This document shows, piece by piece, positions 61,496-64,000 of a stretch of DNA of 64,000 nucleotides. The notes beneath the pieces were generated by a model, which did no database searches, was not told the DNA's origin, and saw only the letters and a program-made list of their open reading frames with translations. This DNA is from Amblyomma americanum (lineage: Eukaryota > Arthropoda > Arachnida > Ixodida > Ixodidae). The DNA lies in contig NW_027526657.1 in the NCBI RefSeq assembly GCF_052857255.1, forward strand, positions 1 through 64,000. The letters run 5' to 3'. A program made the position numbers and the translations under genes. Every line of letters starts with the position of its first letter. Positions within the stretch are counted from its first letter, which is position 1.

Positions 61496-64000
61496 GTTGT
61501 GATTTAGCTCGTTTCGGTCTAAAACAGCTTGTTTCGTAGTATTAAGCAAGAATACATGCTTTTCGCGCAGTTATAAGAGAAAAAGTTTTAAAGGCATGTC
61601 ACAAGGACACTTGTAAAACCGATGTGTTCAGATTTACCCCGTTTCGGTCTAAAACAACTTGTTTCGTTGGACTAAGCAAGAATACATGCTTTTCGCGCAG
61701 TTATAAGAGAAAAAAGTTTTGATGCGTATCAGAGGAACACTTGTAAAACCGATGTTTTCAGATTTAGCTCGTTTCGGTCTAAAACAGCTTGTTTCGTTGT
61801 ATTAAGCAAGAATACATGCTTTTCGCGCAGTTATAAGAGAAAAAGTTTTGACGGCGTATTAGAGAGACACTTGTAAAACTGATGTGTTGTGATTTAGCTC
61901 GTTTCGGTCTAAAACAGCTTGTTTCGTTGTATTAAGCAAGAATACATGCTTTTCGCGCAGTTATAAGAGAAAAAGTTTTGACGAGTATCACGTGGAACAC
62001 TTGTAATACCGATGTGTTGTGATTTAGCTCGTTTCGGTCTAAAACAGCTTGTTTCGTTGTATTAAGCACGAATACATGCTTTTCGCGCAGTTATAAGAGA
62101 AAAAGTTTTGACGAGTATCACGTGGAAAACTTGTAATACCGATGTGTTGTTATTTAGCTCGTTTCGGTCTAAAACAGCTTGATTTGCTGTATTAAGCAAG
62201 AATACATGCTTTTCGCGCAGTTATAAAAGAAAAAGTTTTGACGCCTATCAGAGGAACACTTGTAAAACCGATGTGTTGTGATTTAGCTCATTTCGGTCTA
62301 AAACAGCTTGTTTCGCTGTATTAAGCAAGAATACATGCTTTTCGCGCAGTTATAAGAGAAAAAGTTTTGACGAGTATCACGTGGATACGTGTAAAAACCG
62401 ATGTGTCCAGATTTAGCTCGTTTCGGTCTAAAACAGCTTGTTTCGTTGTATTAGGCAAGAATACATGCTTTTCGCGCAGTTATAAGAGAAAAAGTTTTGA
62501 CGCGTATTAGACACTTGTAAAACCGATGTGTTGTGATTTAGCTCGTTTCGGTCTAAAACAGCTTGTTTCGCTGTATTAAGCAAGAATACATGCTTTTCGT
62601 GCAGTTATAAGAGAAAAAGTTTTGACGCGTATCAGAGGAACACTTGTAAAACCGATGTGTTCAGATTTAGCTCGTTTCGGTCTAAAACAGCTTGTTTCGT
62701 TGTATTATGCACGAATACATGCTTTACGCGCAGTTATAGAAGAAAAAGTTTTGACGCGTATCAGAGACACTTGTAAAACCGATGTGTTGTGATTTAGCTC
62801 GTTTCGGTCTAAAACAGCTTGTTTCGTTGTATTAAGCAAGAAAACATGCTTTTCGCGCAGTTATAAGAGAAAAAGTTTTGACGAGTATCACGTGGATACT
62901 TGTAAAACCGATGTGTTCAGATAAAGCTCGTTTCGGTCTAAAACAGCTTGTTTCGTTGTATTAAGCACGAATACATGCTTTTCGCGCAGTTATAAGAGAA
63001 AAAGTTTTGACGAGTATCACGTGGAACACTTGTAATACCGATGTGTTGTGATTTAGCTCGTTTCGGTTTAAAACAGCTTGTTTCGCTGTATTAAGCAAGA
63101 ATACATGCTTTTCGCGCAGTTATAAGAGAAAAAGTTTTGACGCGTATCAGAGGAACACTTGTAAAACCGATGTGTTCCGATTTAGCTCGTTTCGGTCTGA
63201 AACAGCTTGTTTCGTTGTATTAAGCACGAATACATGCTTTTCGCGCAGTTATAAGAGAAAAAGTTTAGACGTGTATCAGAGGAACACTTGTAAAACCGAT
63301 GTGTTGTGATTTAGCTCGTTTCGGTCTAAAACAGCTTGTTTCGTAGTATTAAGCAAGAATACATGCTTTTCGCGCAGTTATAAGAGAAAAAGTTTTGACG
63401 CGTATTAGAGGAACACTTGTAAAACCTTTGTGTTGTGATTTAGCTCGTTTCGACGCGTGTCACAGGGACACTTGTAAAACCGATGTGTTTCAGATTTAGC
63501 TCGTTTCGGTCTAAAACAACTTGTTTCGTTGTATTAAGCACGAATACATGCTTTACGCGCAGTTATAGAAGAAAAAGTTTTGACGCCTATTAGAGAGACA
63601 CTTGTAAAACCGATGTGTTATGATTTAGCTCGTTTCGGTCTAAAACAGCTTGTTTCGTTGTATTAAGCAAGAATACATGCTTTTCGCGCAGTTATAAGGG
63701 AAAAAGTTTTGACGCGTATCACATGGACACTTGGAAAACCGATGTGTTCAGATAAAGCTCGTTTCGGTCTAAAACAGCTTGTTTCGTTGTATTAAGCACG
63801 AATACATGCTTTTCGCGCAGTTATAAGAGAAAACGTTTTGACGAGTATCACGTGGAACACTTGTAATACCGATGTGTTGTGATTTAGCTCGTTTCGGTTT
63901 AAAACAGCTTGTTTCGCTGTATTAAGCAAGAATACATGCTTTTCGCGCAGTTATAAGAGAAAAAGTTTTGACGCGTATCAGAGGAACACTTGTAAAACCG
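61496..64000. repeat. Right edge: L-M, T-e-e, X module, truncated t/Q, Z
   Basis: r (cgtagtatt), L (61590), M, T (gacggcg), two e monomers (the second gtggaaaac, gttgttattt, gatttgctg), R (gacgcctatcagagg), E (gtgtaaaaaccgatgtgtccag), a T short form (tattagacacttg, 62506), R (tattatgcacg), X (62757), E (gataaagctcg), e, R (gttccgattt), r, a t/Q deletion fusion (63452), S (gttatgattt), Z (63713) and e. The array continues beyond the window. Z matches the unit at 33 in its cacatggacacttgg block. Confidence 0.83.
63395..63540. repeat. Truncated t/Q fusion monomer (about 74 bp deleted)
   Basis: A t monomer (tattagaggaac, cctttg) reads normally to ctcgtttcg and then passes directly into acgcgtgtcacaggg of Q near 63452. 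The missing part runs from the end of cgtttcgg through the gagaaaaagtttt tail, about 74 bp. The junction uses the shared letters cg. This is the only clear sub-monomer deletion of this size I noticed. Confidence 0.85.

Larger units (their letters stand above)
1..64000. repeat. Satellite DNA array, ~129 bp monomer, whole window
   Basis: The sequence is a continuous head-to-tail tandem repeat from the first base to the last, with no unique insertion. Corresponding bases of adjacent units are 127 to 130 bp apart, mostly 129, giving about 495 copies in one orientation. The most constant blocks are cacttgtaaaacc, atttagctcgtttcgg, taaaacagcttgttt, aatacatgctt and cgcgcagttata, followed by gagaaaaagtttt. 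A typical unit has about 50 G or C of 129 bases. Copies differ by linked diagnostic substitutions, so several monomer types recur in fixed orders, which is higher-order repeat structure. No open frame resembles a conserved protein. Homogenised arrays of this size are known from eukaryotic centromeres and other heterochromatin; the species and chromosomal position are not shown by the sequence. Both edges lie outside the window. Confidence 0.98.

Noticed and set aside
1..64000. CRISPR array
   Set aside because: There is a regular period, but the whole 129 bp unit is repeated, with no unique spacers, leader or cas genes.
1..64000. Ribosomal DNA spacer or tandem RNA gene cluster
   Set aside because: I see no rRNA, tRNA (A and B box) or snRNA segment in any unit, and 129 bp leaves no room for a usual transcribed gene plus spacer.
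1..64000. Telomeric repeats or telomere-adjacent array
   Set aside because: No short telomere-type repeats such as TTAGGG, TTAGG or TTTAGGG occur in tandem anywhere.
1..64000. TTATAAG in each unit as a TATA box
   Set aside because: It is present in almost all monomers as part of the cgcgcagttataagag tail, with no other promoter element; no basis for calling hundreds of promoters.
1..64000. Terminal inverted repeats or a transposon inside the array
   Set aside because: All units lie in one orientation, and I found no inverted segment, target-site duplication or non-satellite insertion.

Overview
The whole 64 kb window is one uninterrupted tandem array of a satellite DNA. The unit is about 129 bp (common exact lengths 127, 129 and 130 bp), so the window holds roughly 495 head-to-tail copies, all in the same orientation. 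No unique flank, gene, RNA gene, transposon or array edge is visible. The monomer has about 39% G+C and eight CpGs per unit. I do not recognise the family and cannot name the species. A homogenised array of this length with multi-monomer higher-order structure is typical of eukaryotic heterochromatin, for example centromeric, pericentromeric, sex-chromosome or B-chromosome satellite.

The copies are not uniform. About a dozen recurrent monomer types can be told apart by linked diagnostic bases: the 5' segment (gacgcgtatcagagg, gacgcgtattagagag, gacgagtatcacgtgg and others), the middle (gttgtgattt or gttcagattt), the 3' part (cgctgtatt, cgttgtatt, cgtagtatt, cattgtatt, ttggactaag) and the tail (cttttcgcgcagttataag or ctttacgcgcagttatagaag). 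In this report they carry letters: R, r, R', T, t, S, E, e, C, Q, X, and the cassette types K, N, O, L, M. They occur in recurring orders: a cassette K-N-O-L-M, a nine-monomer module C-e-R-r-t-Q-S-E-R', and an X module (R, R, R, X, E, e, R, r).

Layout, left to right: 1-1204 cassette edge; 1205-8565 tandem duplication of a 3.4-4.0 kb block; 8700-14901 two 24-monomer higher-order units of 3.1 kb; 14902-18055 truncated cassette and a 9-monomer duplication; 18056-28909 a tandem 5,427 bp (42-monomer) duplication, almost identical over its first 3.5 kb; 28910-39174 blocks duplicated at offsets of 4,518, 6,324 and 1,162 bp; 38028-43072 a 2,457 bp (19-monomer) duplication enclosing an older 389 bp one; 43073-48610 a 14-monomer duplication in a stretch rich in private indels; 48611-64000 a second lineage in which the cassette is reduced to L-M, with 5-, 13- and 33-monomer offset duplications.

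Open reading stretches occur on the + strand only because 129 bp is 43 codons, so a frame can stay open across several copies; I do not consider any to be a gene. The most interesting signals are the nested duplication history, a repeated 15 bp dyad around CACGTG, a CENP-B-box-like half site confined to the ttggac types, CpG retention combined with CpG-decay diagnostics, and islands of private single-base indels that probably reflect consensus quality.
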